From positions 193,971,001-194,035,000 of the forward strand of contig NC_092337.1 of NCBI RefSeq assembly GCF_046630445.1: a stretch of 64,000 nucleotides of DNA, written 5' to 3'. The notes under the pieces were generated by a model. It was not told where the DNA came from. It saw nothing but the letters and a program-made list of their open reading frames with translations, and made no database searches. The stretch's first letter is position 1. Each line of letters begins with the position of its first letter. Made by a program: the position numbers and the translations under genes. Below are positions 26,286-38,598 of this stretch, in pieces. Source of the stretch: Rutidosis leptorrhynchoides (Eukaryota; Streptophyta; Magnoliopsida; Asterales; Asteraceae).

Positions 26286-26308
26286 ACTGTAAAACAGACG
26301 AGGATTAG
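26286..26308 (-). promoter_or_regulatory. Predicted splice acceptor before F-box ORF, element B
   Basis: On the minus strand CTAAT (branch-like, 26304-26308) is followed by a U-rich stretch ending TGTTTTACAG; the exon would begin at 26286, 11 nt before the ATG. Element A keeps the same arrangement. Confidence 0.55.
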
Positions 26309-26419
26309 ATTCGTAAAAGATAATTATCAAATAATACAAGCAATTTTTTTTTTTTACATACAACATGAAAGTACAAGCACACTTATATTACATATATTAC
26401 ACCGCATGATTACAACTCT

Positions 26420-27064
26420 TTAATCCGACTCACTTGTTTCTTCCTCCTCGGACTTGGTTCGTTTTGCTAATTTTCTAGGGATATATGGTGCTCCTCTAAT
26501 ACGAGCCGTTTGTCTCCCTAATGGTCTAGAAAAACCTGGTGGCTTAGATGTTCCCGGGCCATAGTGAAAGTTTAAGAAATATGGTTGTTTACGGTATACT
26601 CCATCGGGCCATTTCATGTTAACATAGAGGTCATCGGGGTTGGAATTAGATTTCTCTATTTTGATGCCTTTTCTCTTATTATTTTCTTTTGCCTTTTCAA
26701 ATTGGGTCTGGGTAATTTCTATAACATCATCGGAATCCTCATCGGGATCCGATTCATCAGAAAATTGGTAATCTTCCCAATATTTTGCTTCCTCGGCGGA
26801 AACATCATTGACCATTATTAATTTTGGTCCATTGGTTGAGGGTTTTCTTTTATTTAACCGTTTTTCAGTGGTTTCTAATATTTTCTCCTCCGGAACATCT
26901 TCTTCTTCTGGTTCCTCTTCTTCCAGTTCTTCTTCTTCCGGTTCCTCTTCTTCCGGTTCCTCTTCTTCCGGTTCCTCTTCGGGAATTTGTGAATCTTTCC
27001 AATATATATTCGACTCTTCATTATTATTAGGTGAGTCGATGGGATTTGTACTAGAGGTAGACAT
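26420..27064 (-). CDS. Acidic ORF1 protein of element B
   Basis: 214 residues, ATG at 27064, first ORF after the 5' LTR and intact. It has Glu-rich PEEEE repeats at about residues 29-58 from a 15-bp minisatellite, a basic patch (KRLNKRKPSTN), the shared block SAEEAKYWEDYQFSDES, then DSDDVIEIT, which resembles a SUMO-interaction motif, and an acidic end TKSEEEETSESD. It is homologous to 57658-58272 in A. The central part differs by an insertion (VNMKWPDGVYRKQPYF) absent from A. I recognise no known domain and assign no function. Confidence 0.75.
   Translation of the reverse strand: MSTSSTNPIDSPNNNEESNIYWKDSQIPEEEPEEEEPEEEEPEEEELEEEEPEEEDVPEEKILETTEKRLNKRKPSTNGPKLIMVNDVSAEEAKYWEDYQFSDESDPDEDSDDVIEITQTQFEKAKENNKRKGIKIEKSNSNPDDLYVNMKWPDGVYRKQPYFLNFHYGPGTSKPPGFSRPLGRQTARIRGAPYIPRKLAKRTKSEEEETSESD
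26903..26987 (-). repeat. 15-bp minisatellite in ORF1 of element B
   Basis: Repeats of a TTCTTCCGGTTCCTC-like unit encode Glu-rich PEEEE. Element A uses an 18-bp unit at the same place. Confidence 0.8.
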
Positions 27065-27260
27065 CTATCACACAATATCAAACATTTTAAGAGATTAATA
27101 TATCACATAATATTTACATGTTAAAAATATATATTTTCCAACAAAAATTGTTAAGCAATCGTTTTTAAAGAAAAACACGGTCGAAGTCCAGACTCACTAA
27201 TGCATCCTAACAAACTCGATAAGACACACTAATGCAAAATTCTGGTTCTCTAAGACCAAC

Positions 27261-27272
27261 GCTCTGATACCA
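27261..27272 (-). promoter_or_regulatory. Element B primer-binding site (tRNA-iMet)
   Basis: On the minus strand TGGTATCAGAGC, a perfect complement of the initiator Met-tRNA 3' end, begins two bases inside the 5' LTR edge at 27275. Confidence 0.92.
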
Positions 27273-27274
27273 AC

Positions 27275-30200
27275 TGAAATGTCCCGTTCATATTGATTAT
27301 AAACGTTGAATATTAATTGATTTCGTTGCGAGGTTTTGACCTCTATATGAGACGTTTTTCAAAGGCTGCATTCGATTTTTAAACAAACCATAACTTCTTC
27401 AAATATTGCGACGATTATCAAATAATGATAATCTAAAATATAGCGTTTTCACACGACCATTACATAATGGTTTACAATAATATTACACATCAATACATGT
27501 CTTCGAATACAGTTTTTAAACAATATTATACAAGCATGGACTCCAAATCTTGTCCTTAACTTAGTACGCAACACCGGAAGCTCTTAATAATCACCTGAGA
27601 ATAAACATGCTTTAAACGTCAACAAAAATGTTGGTGAGTTATAGGTTTAACCTATATATTTATCAAATCATAATAATAGACCACAAGATTTTCATTTTCA
27701 TTTCTCAATAACATGTAATCTGCATAAAAATCATTCATATGGATTGAACACCTGGTAACCGACATTAACTTAATGCATAGAATATTCCCAAACAGAACCT
27801 CTCGTCTGTATAATAATCTCGAAGTACTAAAGCCATCCATAACCTGAATGGGGGTTGTTGGGCCCAATAGATCTATCTTTAGGATTCGCGTCAATTAGGG
27901 GCCATTTCCCTAATTCTTAGGTTACCAGACTTGAAGGGCGATATTCAGTTTAATAATTCAACCATATAAAGTAGTTTTCGATTACTTGTGTCTATTTCGT
28001 AAAACATTTATAAAACTGCATGTATTCTCATCCCAAAAATATTAGATTTTTAAAAGTGAGACTATAACTCACTTTCACCGATTATCAATTAGTCGAGAAT
28101 TAGACTTGGCCACTGGTTGATTCACGAACCTATTACAAATATATACATATATATCAAAGTATGATCGAAATATATTCACAACATTTTCTTTATTACGTGT
28201 TGATGATTTAAGTTGTCCAGTTAGCAGTCCAACGTTAGTAGTCCACAATTAATCATTCATGAATAATTTTATATATATATATATTGAATCAATCCACGAC
28301 CCAGTATATACATATCTTAGTATTGATCACAACTCAAACTATATATATATTTTGGAATCAACCTCAACCCTGTATAGCTAACTCCATCATTTGCATATAG
28401 AGTGCCTATGGTTGTTCCGAAGTATATACATTGATGGGTCGATATGATATGTCTAAACATTGTATACCTGTCTATGGTATCTCAAGATTACATAATATAC
28501 AATATAAGTTGATTAAGTTATGGATGAAATAGATTTGTTACAATTTTTCACGTAGCTAAAATGAGTAATTTTTACCAATTTTGTTTTACCCGTCATTTCT
28601 TCGTTTCAAATCCGTTTTGAGTGATTCAAGTTGCTATGGTTTCATAAGGAACTAAAATTTATGAAACTAAATAGAAAAAGTATAGGTTTATAGCCGAAAA
28701 TACAGGTTACAAGTCATATTTGAAAGAGGTAGTCATTTCCGTTGAAAGAACGACGTCTTGATTACCATTTTGAGAAACATACTTTCACTTTGTGTTTAAC
28801 CATGATTTTTGGATATAGTTTCTTGTTCAATATAAAAATCATTTTCCCAGAAGTATAGCTTTTAAATCAAAGTTTCTCATAGTTTTTAATTATCTAACCC
28901 AAAACAGCCCGTGGTGTTACTACGACGGCGTATGTCCGATTTTATGGTGTTCATCGTGTTTCCAGGTTTTAAATCCTTAAGTTAGCATATCATATAGATA
29001 TAGAACATGTGTTTAGTTGATTTTAAAAGTTAAGTTAAAAGGATTAACTTTGTTTGCGAACAAGTTTAGAATTAACTAAACTATGTTCTAGTGATTACAA
29101 GTTTAAATCTTCGAATAAGATAGTTTTATATGTATGAATCGAATGATGTTATGAACATCATTACTACCTTTATTTTAGTAGGTAAACCTACTGAAAGTGA
29201 CAAGAAATGATCTAGCTTCAAAGGATCCTTGGATGGCTTGAAATTTCTTGAAGTAGAATCATGACACAAAAACAAGTTCAAGTAAGATTTTTACTCGAAT
29301 TAAGATAGTTTATAGTTATAGAAATTGAATTAAAGTTTCAATATGAATATTACCTTGAATTAGAAAGATAACCTACTATAAATAACAAAGGTTTCTTGAT
29401 CTTTGGAATGGATTAGAAAACTTGGAAGTAAACTTGCAAACTTGAAAGTATTCTTGATTTTATGAAACTAGAACTTATAGAATTTATGAAGAACACTTAA
29501 AACTTGAAGATAGAACTTGAGAGAGATCAATTAGATGAAGAAAATTGAAGAATGAAAGTGTTTGTAGGTGTTTTTGGTCATTGGTATATGGATTAGATAT
29601 AAAGGATGTGTAAGTTTGTTTTCTTGTAAATAATTCATGAATGATTTACCATATTTTTGTAATTTTATGATATATTTCATGCTAGTTGCCAAATGATGGT
29701 TCCCACATGTATTAGGTGACTCACATGGGCTGCTAAGATCTGATCATTGGAGTGTATATACTAATAGTACATACATCTAGAAGCTGTGTATTGTACGAGT
29801 ACGAATACGGGTGCATACGAGTAGAATTGTTGATGAAACTGAACGAGGATGTAATTGTAAGCATTTTTGTTAAGTAGAAGTACTTTGATATGTGTCTTAA
29901 AGTATTTCAAAAGTGTATGAATACATATTAAAACACTACATGTATATACATTTTAACGGAGTCGTTAAGTCATCGTTAGTCGTTACATGTAAGTGTTGTT
30001 TTGAAACCTTTAAGTTAACGATCTTGTTTAATGTTGTTAATATATTGTTTATTATATCTAATGAGATGTTAAATTATTAAATTATCATGATATTATGATG
30101 TATGAATATATCTTAATATGATATATATACATTAAAATGTCGTTACAACGATAATCGTTAAATATATGTCTTGTTTCGAAATTCATAAGTTAGTAGTCTT

Positions 30201-30459
30201 GTTTTACATATGTAGTTCATTGTTAACATACTTAATGATATATATAATTATCATTTTATCATGTTAAATATAATGTAACCATATCTTAATATGATACATA
30301 TGTATTTAGTAAGACGTTGTTATAACGATAATCGTTATATAAATCGTTTCAAATTTCTTAACCTAGTAATCTCATTTTTATTTATATAGTTCATTGTTAA
30401 TATATATAATGAGATACTTGATTATCATTATATCATGTTAAACCTATATATATAACCAT
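27275..30459 (-). repeat. Element B 5' LTR, truncated at its U3 end
   Basis: It begins with TGAAATGTCCCGTTC on the + strand and follows the B 3' LTR to about 30459, where the last ~196 bp (equivalent to 12388-12583) are missing. A donor-like CAAG/GTAATA lies on the minus strand with the intron side starting at 29353. The AT arrays that are expanded in the 3' LTR are short here (28268-28284, 28340-28353). Confidence 0.9.
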
Positions 30460-30486
30460 AGATTTATGATATTATGATGTATGAAT
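30460..30486. other. Deletion junction with templated filler
   Basis: Between truncated LTR B and pol C lies a short insert. 30466-30486 is identical to 30087-30107 in the same LTR (21 of 21 bases). This is the usual trace of end joining with template switching. Confidence 0.75.
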
Positions 30487-31546
30487 GCTGCCAATGATTT
30501 CATCATGAAGCTACCAAAGACTGCATATGGTTATGACACCATTTGGGTTATTGTCGATCGTCTCACCAAATCTGCACATTTCCTACCTATGAAGGAAATG
30601 GATAAGATGGAGAAATTGGTACGATTATACATGAAGGAAGTTATTTCAAGACATGGAGTACCTATCTCCATTATATCAGATCGCGACAGTAGGTTTACGT
30701 CAAGGTTTTGGCAATCACTACATGAAGCTCTAGGGGACTCGTCTGGATATGAGCACTACATATCATCCTCAAACCGATGGACAAAGCGAAAGGACCATTC
30801 AGACTCTTGAAGACATGCTTAGAGCATGTGTGATCGATTTCTTAAACGGATGGGATAAATATTTACCATTGGCAGAATTCTCGTATAACAACAGTTATCA
30901 TACGAGTATTAATGCTGCATCATTTGAAGCACTTTATGGAAGAAAGTGTAGATCCCCTATCTGTTGGAACGAAGTAGGTGACAGACAACTGACTGGTCCC
31001 GAGATCATACAGGAGACTACTGAAAAGATTATGCAAATGAAGGAGAGATTGAAGACCACCCAAAGTCGTCAAAAGAGCTATGCTGATGTTCGAAGGAAGC
31101 CGTTATAATTTCAGGTTGATGACATGGTTATGTTAAAGGTGTCACCATGGAAAGATGTGATACACTTTGGTAAGAGGGGTAAATTGAACCCAAGATACGT
31201 AGGACCATTCAAGATCATCGAACGTATTGGACCGGTGGCTTATCGACTTAAGCTACCACAACAACTTGCTGGAGTACACAAAACCTTTCACGTCTCGAAC
31301 CTAAGGAAATGCCTTGCAAAAGAAGACCTCACTGTTCCTCTTAAAGAAATCCAAATCGACGAGAAACTGCATTTTATAGAAGAGCCCGTCGAAATCATGG
31401 ATCGTGAAGTCAAACAGCTCAAGCAAAGCAACATACCTATAGTTAGGGATCGTTGGAATGCTCAAAGAGGTCCTGAGTTCAATTGGGAAAGAGAGGATTA
31501 GATGAAACAGAAGTATCCACATCTGTTTACAAGCACCGCCCATTGA
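30487..31546 (+). pseudogene. Integrase and chromodomain of element C
   Basis: The + strand shows a Ty3 integrase core ([41 protein letters not shown]) then the [16 protein letters not shown] and FHVSNLRKC blocks and the chromodomain-like [16 protein letters not shown]...[13 protein letters not shown]. Lesions are an extra G in the run 30733-30736 (frameshift), TAA at 31106-31108 and TAG at 31499-31501. It continues the element seen at 2009-2551; about 200 codons (rest of RNase H and the integrase zinc finger) are lost at the junction with B. The old PPT and 3' LTR follow. Confidence 0.9.
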
Positions 31547-31581
31547 ATAGGTACTACTTCAAATTTCGGGACGAAATTTCT

Positions 31582-31596
31582 TTAACGGGTAGGTAC
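31582..31596 (+). promoter_or_regulatory. Element C polypurine tract
   Basis: TTAACGGGTAGGTAC lies directly before the LTR start TGTCATGACCC at 31597. It is the same sequence as in element A, in + orientation. Confidence 0.85.
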
Positions 31597-32858
31597 TGTC
31601 ATGACCCAGATTTTTCCATGGTTATATATTGAACAAATAATAATATTTACATGATTAAATGTGTCCAACATGTTAAGAAATCAAATTTGTTAAGACTTGA
31701 TTAATTGGAGCGAATTTTATGTAAACGTGTGACAACCCAATTTGTCCGATGATTCACGAACGTTATAACTTGTAAATGACATGATAATATATATATATAT
31801 ATATATATGAACTTATATATATATATATTTAACATGATGAAATGATAATTAAGTATCTCATTAAGTATATTAACCATGAACTATATACATAAAATGACAC
31901 TACTAACTTAAGGATTTTGAAAAGATATATATACGTAATGATTATCGTTGTAATAACGTCTTAAAATTTATATATCGTATTAAGATATATTAACACACTA
32001 TGTAATCATGATAATATAACAATTTAACATCTCATTAGATATAGTAACAATGGGATTAATTACATTTAACAAGGTCATTAACTTAAAGGTTTCGAAACAA
32101 CACTTAGATGTAGCGACAAACGATGATTTAATGACTCAGTTAAAATGTATATATATATATATATATAGTGTATTAAGATGTATTAATACACATTTGAAGG
32201 AGTTCAAGACATATATCAAAACACTCATAGTTAACAAAAATGGTTACAATTCCATTCTCATTCATTTTCATCAACAATTCTACTCGTATTCGCTCGGTAT
32301 TTGCACTCGTATTATACCCAGCTTCTAGATGTATTTACTATTGGTATATACCAATAAAAATCTGCTCCTTAGCAGTCTTAAATGATTAAGGAACATGTGG
32401 AACCAATCATTTGTCAAGTAGCATGAATTATTTAGCAAGAAAACAAAATTAGGAATCTTTTCTTTCTTTATAAACTAAAAATGTTTTTATGCATGCACAC
32501 CATTTCTTCACTCCATTTTCTCATACTTACAATCCCAATTCTCTCTCAAAATACTCCTAACTTCATACTTGATCATCTCCAAGCATTTTCCCCATCATTT
32601 AGCTTCAATTACAAGCTTTAATCATCATAAAAACAACCTAGAATCAAGATGTTGCAAGATTACTTCCAATCTTTTTAATCCAATCCAACAACTCATCAAA
32701 TATCAAGAAATTCCATCTAATCTCAGTAACTTTTCATTCTTAATCAAGGTAATAATCATATCCAGGCTTTGGTTTAATTCCTATAAACATAACTATCTAA
32801 AACAAGTAGTGATCTTACTTGAACTTGTTTTCGTGTCATGATTCTGCTTCAAGAACTT
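31597..32858 (+). repeat. Element C 3' LTR, part 1
   Basis: A diverged Tekay LTR starting TGTCATGACCCAG. A TATA-like TTATAAAC lies near 32467-32475, and a donor-like TCAAG/GTAATAATC at 32745-32757 is conserved with elements A and B. It ends at the NA2 target copy AACTT (32854-32858). Confidence 0.88.
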
Positions 32859-33328
32859 TGATAGTGCTCCAAATGAACATATATTTAGTAGCAATATCCT
32901 TCCAATATGTAAAGTTTTCAGTTGTAATTGTTCTATTTTCAAGTAATATCCGTTTATATTAAATAAGTGCGAAGACAAAAGGCGAAAACGAAGATTCGAA
33001 GACAAAACCGTCCAAAAAGCTTAAATGTACAAGATACAATCCAAGTGGTTCAATTTATTGATGAGAAACGTCTAAAAATGACAAGAGTACAAGTTGTGAA
33101 ATGCAAAGTACAAGATATTAAATTGTACGAAAGGACGTTCGAAAATCCAGAACCGGGACTTGAGCCAACTATCAACGCCCGACGCAATGGACCAAAAATT
33201 ATGAGTCAACTATGCACAAGAATAAAATATAATATATAAATAATTATATAAATTATTTATATATTATATATATTTAATAAATATGTCGACAAATAAAAAT
33301 CCAAAAATGGTGAGCTGGATCTGCGAAA

Positions 33329-33344
33329 CTCCGCGATAGCGGAG
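33329..33344 (+). promoter_or_regulatory. Compact hairpin CTCCGC-GATA-GCGGAG in U3
   Basis: A perfect 6-bp stem with a GATA loop, followed 20 nt later by a half copy AGCGATAGCGGAG (33364-33376). It lies about 55 bp upstream of the TATA box and is repeated in the 3' LTR at 41311-41326. Confidence 0.6.
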
Positions 33345-33397
33345 CTGTAAAGGGTAAAATCTAAGCGATAGCGGAGCAGCCAAAATCGGAAAAGGCC

Positions 33398-33406
33398 TAT
33401 AAAAGC
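33398..33406 (+). promoter_or_regulatory. NA2 LTR TATA box
   Basis: CTATAAAAG in a GC-richer local context. The matching copy is at 41379-41387. A start site about 30 bp downstream, near the CACTCTTTATG sequence, would be expected. Confidence 0.7.
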
Positions 33407-34475
33407 TCGAGCAGTCTACACTCTTTATGTACCCAATTCTATCTATCTATCTCAGTTTATATTTATATTTATATTTTATAATTATAATTTTAATTTTAAG
33501 TTAATAATAATAAGGTTATTGTAAGAATGTTTTACCGGTTTTAAGTCGGAACTCTGTCCGTGTAACACTACGCGATAAATAATCACTGTAAGCTATGTTT
33601 AAATTATCTAAATTAATGTTTCGTAACTAAGTTATTATTATGCTTATTTGAGCCGAAGTAATCGTGATGTTAGACTAAAAATTAAGATTAGGTTATTAAA
33701 TTTTGTACCATAATTAGGGTATGGACAAAAGACCGACACTTGTGGACATTGGACCATGAACCATTAATAGATGGGGGATATTGTCTAATTTGAATGAAAA
33801 TTCTTTGGAGCCTGTCGAACCTATCTTCAAATTAGTTAATCTAATAATTATTAAATGATTATGCATGTCCTATTTAGTGACGTTTATACGACATCTTTAA
33901 CAATCATTTAATTAATCAATTAGGTTTGGTAATTGATTATTCATTCTGATCAAGTGGGTAAATTAATAATCATGGACTAATTAAAATAAGGGTGGATTAC
34001 ATACAAGGGTAATTGGTGTAATTGTTAACAAATTATTAAGACCTTGGATTACACACAGTCGATAACCTGGTGAATCATTAAACAAAGTATTAAGACCTTG
34101 TTACAGTTCGAATCCCTAATTAGTTGAAATATTTGACTTCGGGAATAAGGTTAAATTGACGATCATTTTATAATTATGATCGATGGACTATTGTGGACAA
34201 AAACCAGATAGGTATCAAATAAATCCAGGACAAAGGACAATTAACCCAAGATAATTAATTAAAATCAAAATGCCAAACATCATGATTACGGAAGTTTAAA
34301 TAAGCATAATTGTTTTATTGTATTTCTCATCGTACTTTTATTTACTCGCAATTTTATTTATTGTCATTTAAATATTGTAATTTATTTTACGCACTTTAAT
34401 TATTGTCATTTATCTTTACGCTTAAAATATAAAATCGACAAACTAGTCAATAAATGGTAAACCCCCTTTTTTATA

Positions 34476-34580
<105 letters not shown>

Positions 34581-34816
34581 TTTGTACAAATATAATTGTT
34601 TAAAAATATAGTGTTAAACTTTACCAGCTCCCTGTGGAACGAACCGGACATACTAAAAACTACACTACTGTACGATTAGGTACACTGCCTATAAGTGTTG
34701 TAGCAAGGTTTAGGTATATCCACTCTATAAATAAATAAAACTTGTGTAATTTGTAACGTATTTCGTAATAAAAATATAATAGCATTTCGTACCCCACGTG
34801 CAACACATCAAGTTTT

Positions 34817-34834
34817 TGGCGCCGCTACCGGGGA
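34817..34834 (+). promoter_or_regulatory. NA2 primer-binding site (tRNA-Asp type)
   Basis: TGGCGCCGCTACCGGGGA matches the complement of the plant tRNA-Asp 3' end (TGGCGCCGTTGCCGGGGA) with two differences. This primer is typical of the Tat/Athila group. Confidence 0.85.
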
Positions 34835-35868
34835 CTCGGCGAAACACTATATTTTTAATATATATTTGTATCAATATTTTTATAAAATCTTTAGAAAAAC
34901 AATATAAAATATATAAAAAAAAGAGCCTGTTTTGAGCCTGCACAATTCTGAACCTACATTTCTCCGCGATCTCGGAGATTTTACCTCTCGTGCTACGCGA
35001 TCGCGTAGATGTTTCTGACAGGTCAAACCCTAGCATTTATTGCAAAATTAGGGTTAATTATTTTAATAATTATTATTATTTAGGTTTAATTTAGTTTATT
35101 TATTTTAATAAGTTTATAAGTTTTAATTAAATTTGTATTTTTAATTATATAAATAATAATAAAATAAAAATAATATTTTTATAAAAATTGTAAATTTTAT
35201 CATTTTTAGTTTCTTTTTATAAATTGAATATTTTTGTCATTTAATTCGTAATTTTTATATTTGTCGTTTATAATTAGTTTTAAGTTTAGTTTTGCCGTAG
35301 TTATTTTTATATTTCTAGATTTTTAGGCTTTGCCGTAAAATCCCTTAAGTGCTTTTTCTTTAGATTAAGATTTAGGCGCTTTAGAATTTTGCGACGCAGT
35401 TTATAAATTTTAGTACCTTTTTAAGTTATTGCCGTTTTGCATATAGAATTCCTTTTAAGTTTTAATACCTTTAGACGTAACTTTTTAGATTTAATTTTTA
35501 GACTTTTAAGTTTCGACGCTTTACTTTCTTATTTTTTTTTTCGACTTTTTATTTTTCGACGTTTTTCGATGCAATCTTTTTCTTTCTCATTTCTACGCTC
35601 TAGTTTTTAGGACATAGAATTTTCTATTTCTTCTCTAAAATTTCAAACGAAAAATTGTTTTAAGCGGTTAAATTGATAGACATCCAAAATTTTCTGGTTT
35701 GTAGTAATAGTTGGATTTGTTAGTGGCGAGTTGTGAGCTTCCGATTTAAAGGGTCCTGGCTACCTGCTGCATCTATTGGCTATTCGAAACGTGGGCAAAA
35801 TCAGAAAATTCTATTAATTTGATAACTTATATAATTTTTATATTTATAACTAATAGGATATTCAGTGA
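34835..35868 (+). other. NA2 leader with palindromes
   Basis: About 1 kb, A+T-rich and noncoding. It has two hairpins, CTCCGCGATCTCGGAG at 34962-34977 and the perfect palindrome CTACGCGATCGCGTAG at 34993-35008, related to the U3 hairpins. No ORF of note. Confidence 0.7.
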
Positions 35869-38598
35869 ATGCACCGAGCAAAACGTTCACCACCTTTCAT
35901 AGGTTCACCACCTGTAACTCGATCAAGACATCTATCCAATATTGCCGCTGTTGATTTTTCTTTAGAATCATCTTCCAGTCGAACAAATACTCCAATTCAA
36001 ATTTCTGACAATCCATCTTTTGAACCCGACTTCACAACTGAGAATCCGGAGGATATTCAAGGACAATTCCAAGATCCTGAACCACTAATCATTCCTCCTG
36101 AACCACAAATAGTTAAATCAGAATCTTCTAGTGATTCGGATTCAACAAATTCAATTATGGAAGTAACAGAACCTCAAAGTATGGAAGACCGAATGAGAGC
36201 CACACGCACAGGCCAAGGTCACGCCATTATTCAGCCAGATGTTAGAGCTTCAGATTTTGAAATCAAATGAAAAATCCTACACATGATCACTAATCAATGC
36301 CAATTTTGTGGTACAACAAAAGAAGATCCAAACGAACATCTTCGAACTTTTAATAGGATTTGTAATCTATTTAAAATCCGAGAAGTTGAGGATGAAACTA
36401 TTTATCTTATGTTGTTCCCCTGGACTTTAAAAGGAGAAGCTAAAGATTTGTTAGAATCGTTACCCGAAGGAACGATTGACTCATGGGATGTTTTAGTTGA
36501 GAAATTTCTTCAAAGATTCTTTCCGGCATCTAAATCCGTGAGACTTCAAGGAGAAATTGCCACGTTCGTACAAAAGCCAAATGAAACGTTATATGAGGCA
36601 TGGACAAGATTCGGAAGGATGTTGAGAGGATGTCCTCAACACGGATTAGATACTTTTCAAATAGTGCAAATCTTCTATAAAGGCGTCGACATCGCCACAC
36701 AAAAAGACATCGACACAGCAGCTGGTGGTTCCATTATGAAGAAAACCGCAACCGAAGCTCACAAGATTATTGATAACACAACATCCCACTCTCATGAGTG
36801 GCATCAGTAAAAAGATATTTTTCATTCTACTAAAGCGGCTAGAGCCGATTCTAGCCATAACTTTGATTCTGTTTCCGCAAAAATAGATGCTTTCGAAAGA
36901 CGAATGGAAAAGATGACTAAAGATATTCACGCAATACGAATCAGTTGTGAGAAATGCGGTGGACCACACTTAACGAAAGATTGTAATGTTGAGCAAACGA
37001 TTGAACAACGTGAGAATGTTTCCTACATGAACCAAAGGCCGGGAAATAATTATCAAAATAATTATCAACCGCCAAGGCTAAACTTCAATCGAAATCAAAA
37101 CATTCTTTACAATCCAAAAGGACCCGACAATAACTCGTATAACCAACAAGGTCCGAATAACCAACCAACTCAAAACAACACTTTCAATCAACAAAGACCT
37201 GGCTTGTATAAACCACCACAACAAACCGAAGAGAAAAAGTCAAATCTGGAAGAAGTGGTATTTAAGCTAGTTGAATCTCAAACACAATTTATTGAAACTC
37301 AAATCCAAACGAACGAGAGGTTTGATCAGTCATTTAGAACTCAACAAGCTTCCATTTTGAATCTAAAAAAACACGTAGGTACTCTTGCTAGCATGATGAG
37401 TGAGAGGGAACAAGGAAAGCTACCGAGTAATACTGAAGTAAATCCTCGGAATGAAAATGTTAACATGGTTTCAACGAATTCTGAAAAACCACCACCAGAA
37501 GATGGGAAGGTTTTAGATGTGAGTAACAATGAAGAAGGTACACCACCACCACCACCACCACCTGAGTATGTAAAGCCAGTGGTGGCACCATACAGACCAC
37601 CCATCCCGTTTCCAAGAAAAGGAGTTGAGTATGAGCAAGTGATAGGTAATAAAGTTTGTGATACCTCTGGAAAGAAGAAGAAGAAGAAGAAGAAGAAGAA
37701 AGTGAAAGAAACAAAAACAGTAGAAGTAAACCCAGTGATGACAGTTCCACCGAAACCTCCACCCAAAGTGGGTGATCCGGGTGAATTTATTGTTCCTTGT
37801 CTACTTAGTGATTGTGTCATATATGATGCACTAGCAGATTTAGGTGCAAGTGTGAGTGTTATGCCTCTTTCATTATATAAGAGATTAGGAGTAGGTGAGT
37901 TAAGTCCAACGGATATGAGTGTTCGACTCCTTGATCAAACCATTAAGCACCCAGTTGGAATTGCTAACAACCTACCCATTCAAGTAGGTAATTTAACCTT
38001 TCTAGTTGAATTCATTGTCATTGACATAGAAGAGGACCCAAACATTCCTCTAATTTTAGGTAGACCATTCTTAGCGTCCACCGAGGCTTTATTTGATGTA
38101 AGAAAGGGTAGAATGACACTTAGTAATGATGATAAATCGATCACCTTTATGCTTCAAAAGTCTAAATCTCCACCAACCAAAACCGTTGAACCAGCAAAAA
38201 CGATTGGTAAGAACCATGTTGTTTTACCAACTCCAATGGTAGTGCTCAACAATAATAAAATGCCTAAGTGTGGGGAAAATGAAGTAACACCTAATGATGG
38301 CCTGATAACAAAGAACCCCGTTGTTGATACGAAATTAAACGATCCCGTTATTAATAGTTCAATGAAGAAACTTATTAAACGGGTTTACGATGCTAGAATT
38401 AAGGGGAACTTTAAGTTATGTAACCGGTTAGTATCCAATCTATCGCCTAAAGAAAAGGCGAAACTAGTTGAATTTGTGGATATTACGGAAAAAGCTGATC
38501 ACTGGCTTAAAGCTAAAGTCACAGATACGCAAGTTGATTATGGTCCAAGAGAAATTGACGATGAAGTTAATCACAATTTCGACACCACAGCTACCTAA
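35869..38598 (+). pseudogene. NA2 gag-protease frame with two in-frame stops
   Basis: A single frame of 909 codons starts at ATG 35869 (MHRAKRSPPFIGSPP). Retrotransposon gag lies at about residues 135-310 (LFPWTLKGEAKDLLESLP; YEAWTRFGRMLRGCPQHG), a short zinc knuckle CEKCGGPHLTKDC at about 363, a Pro run (37547-37568) and a Lys run from an AAG repeat (37671-37700), then an Athila-type aspartic protease with ADLGASVSVMPLS and ILGRPFLAS. TGA at 36268-36270 and TAA at 36808-36810 interrupt gag; no frameshift is seen. There is no RT after the protease, and the frame ends at a PPT-like motif. Confidence 0.85.

Noticed and set aside
32967..33239. 90-codon frame in both NA2 LTRs
   Set aside because: It lies in U3, is shared because the LTRs are copies, and has no recognisable feature.
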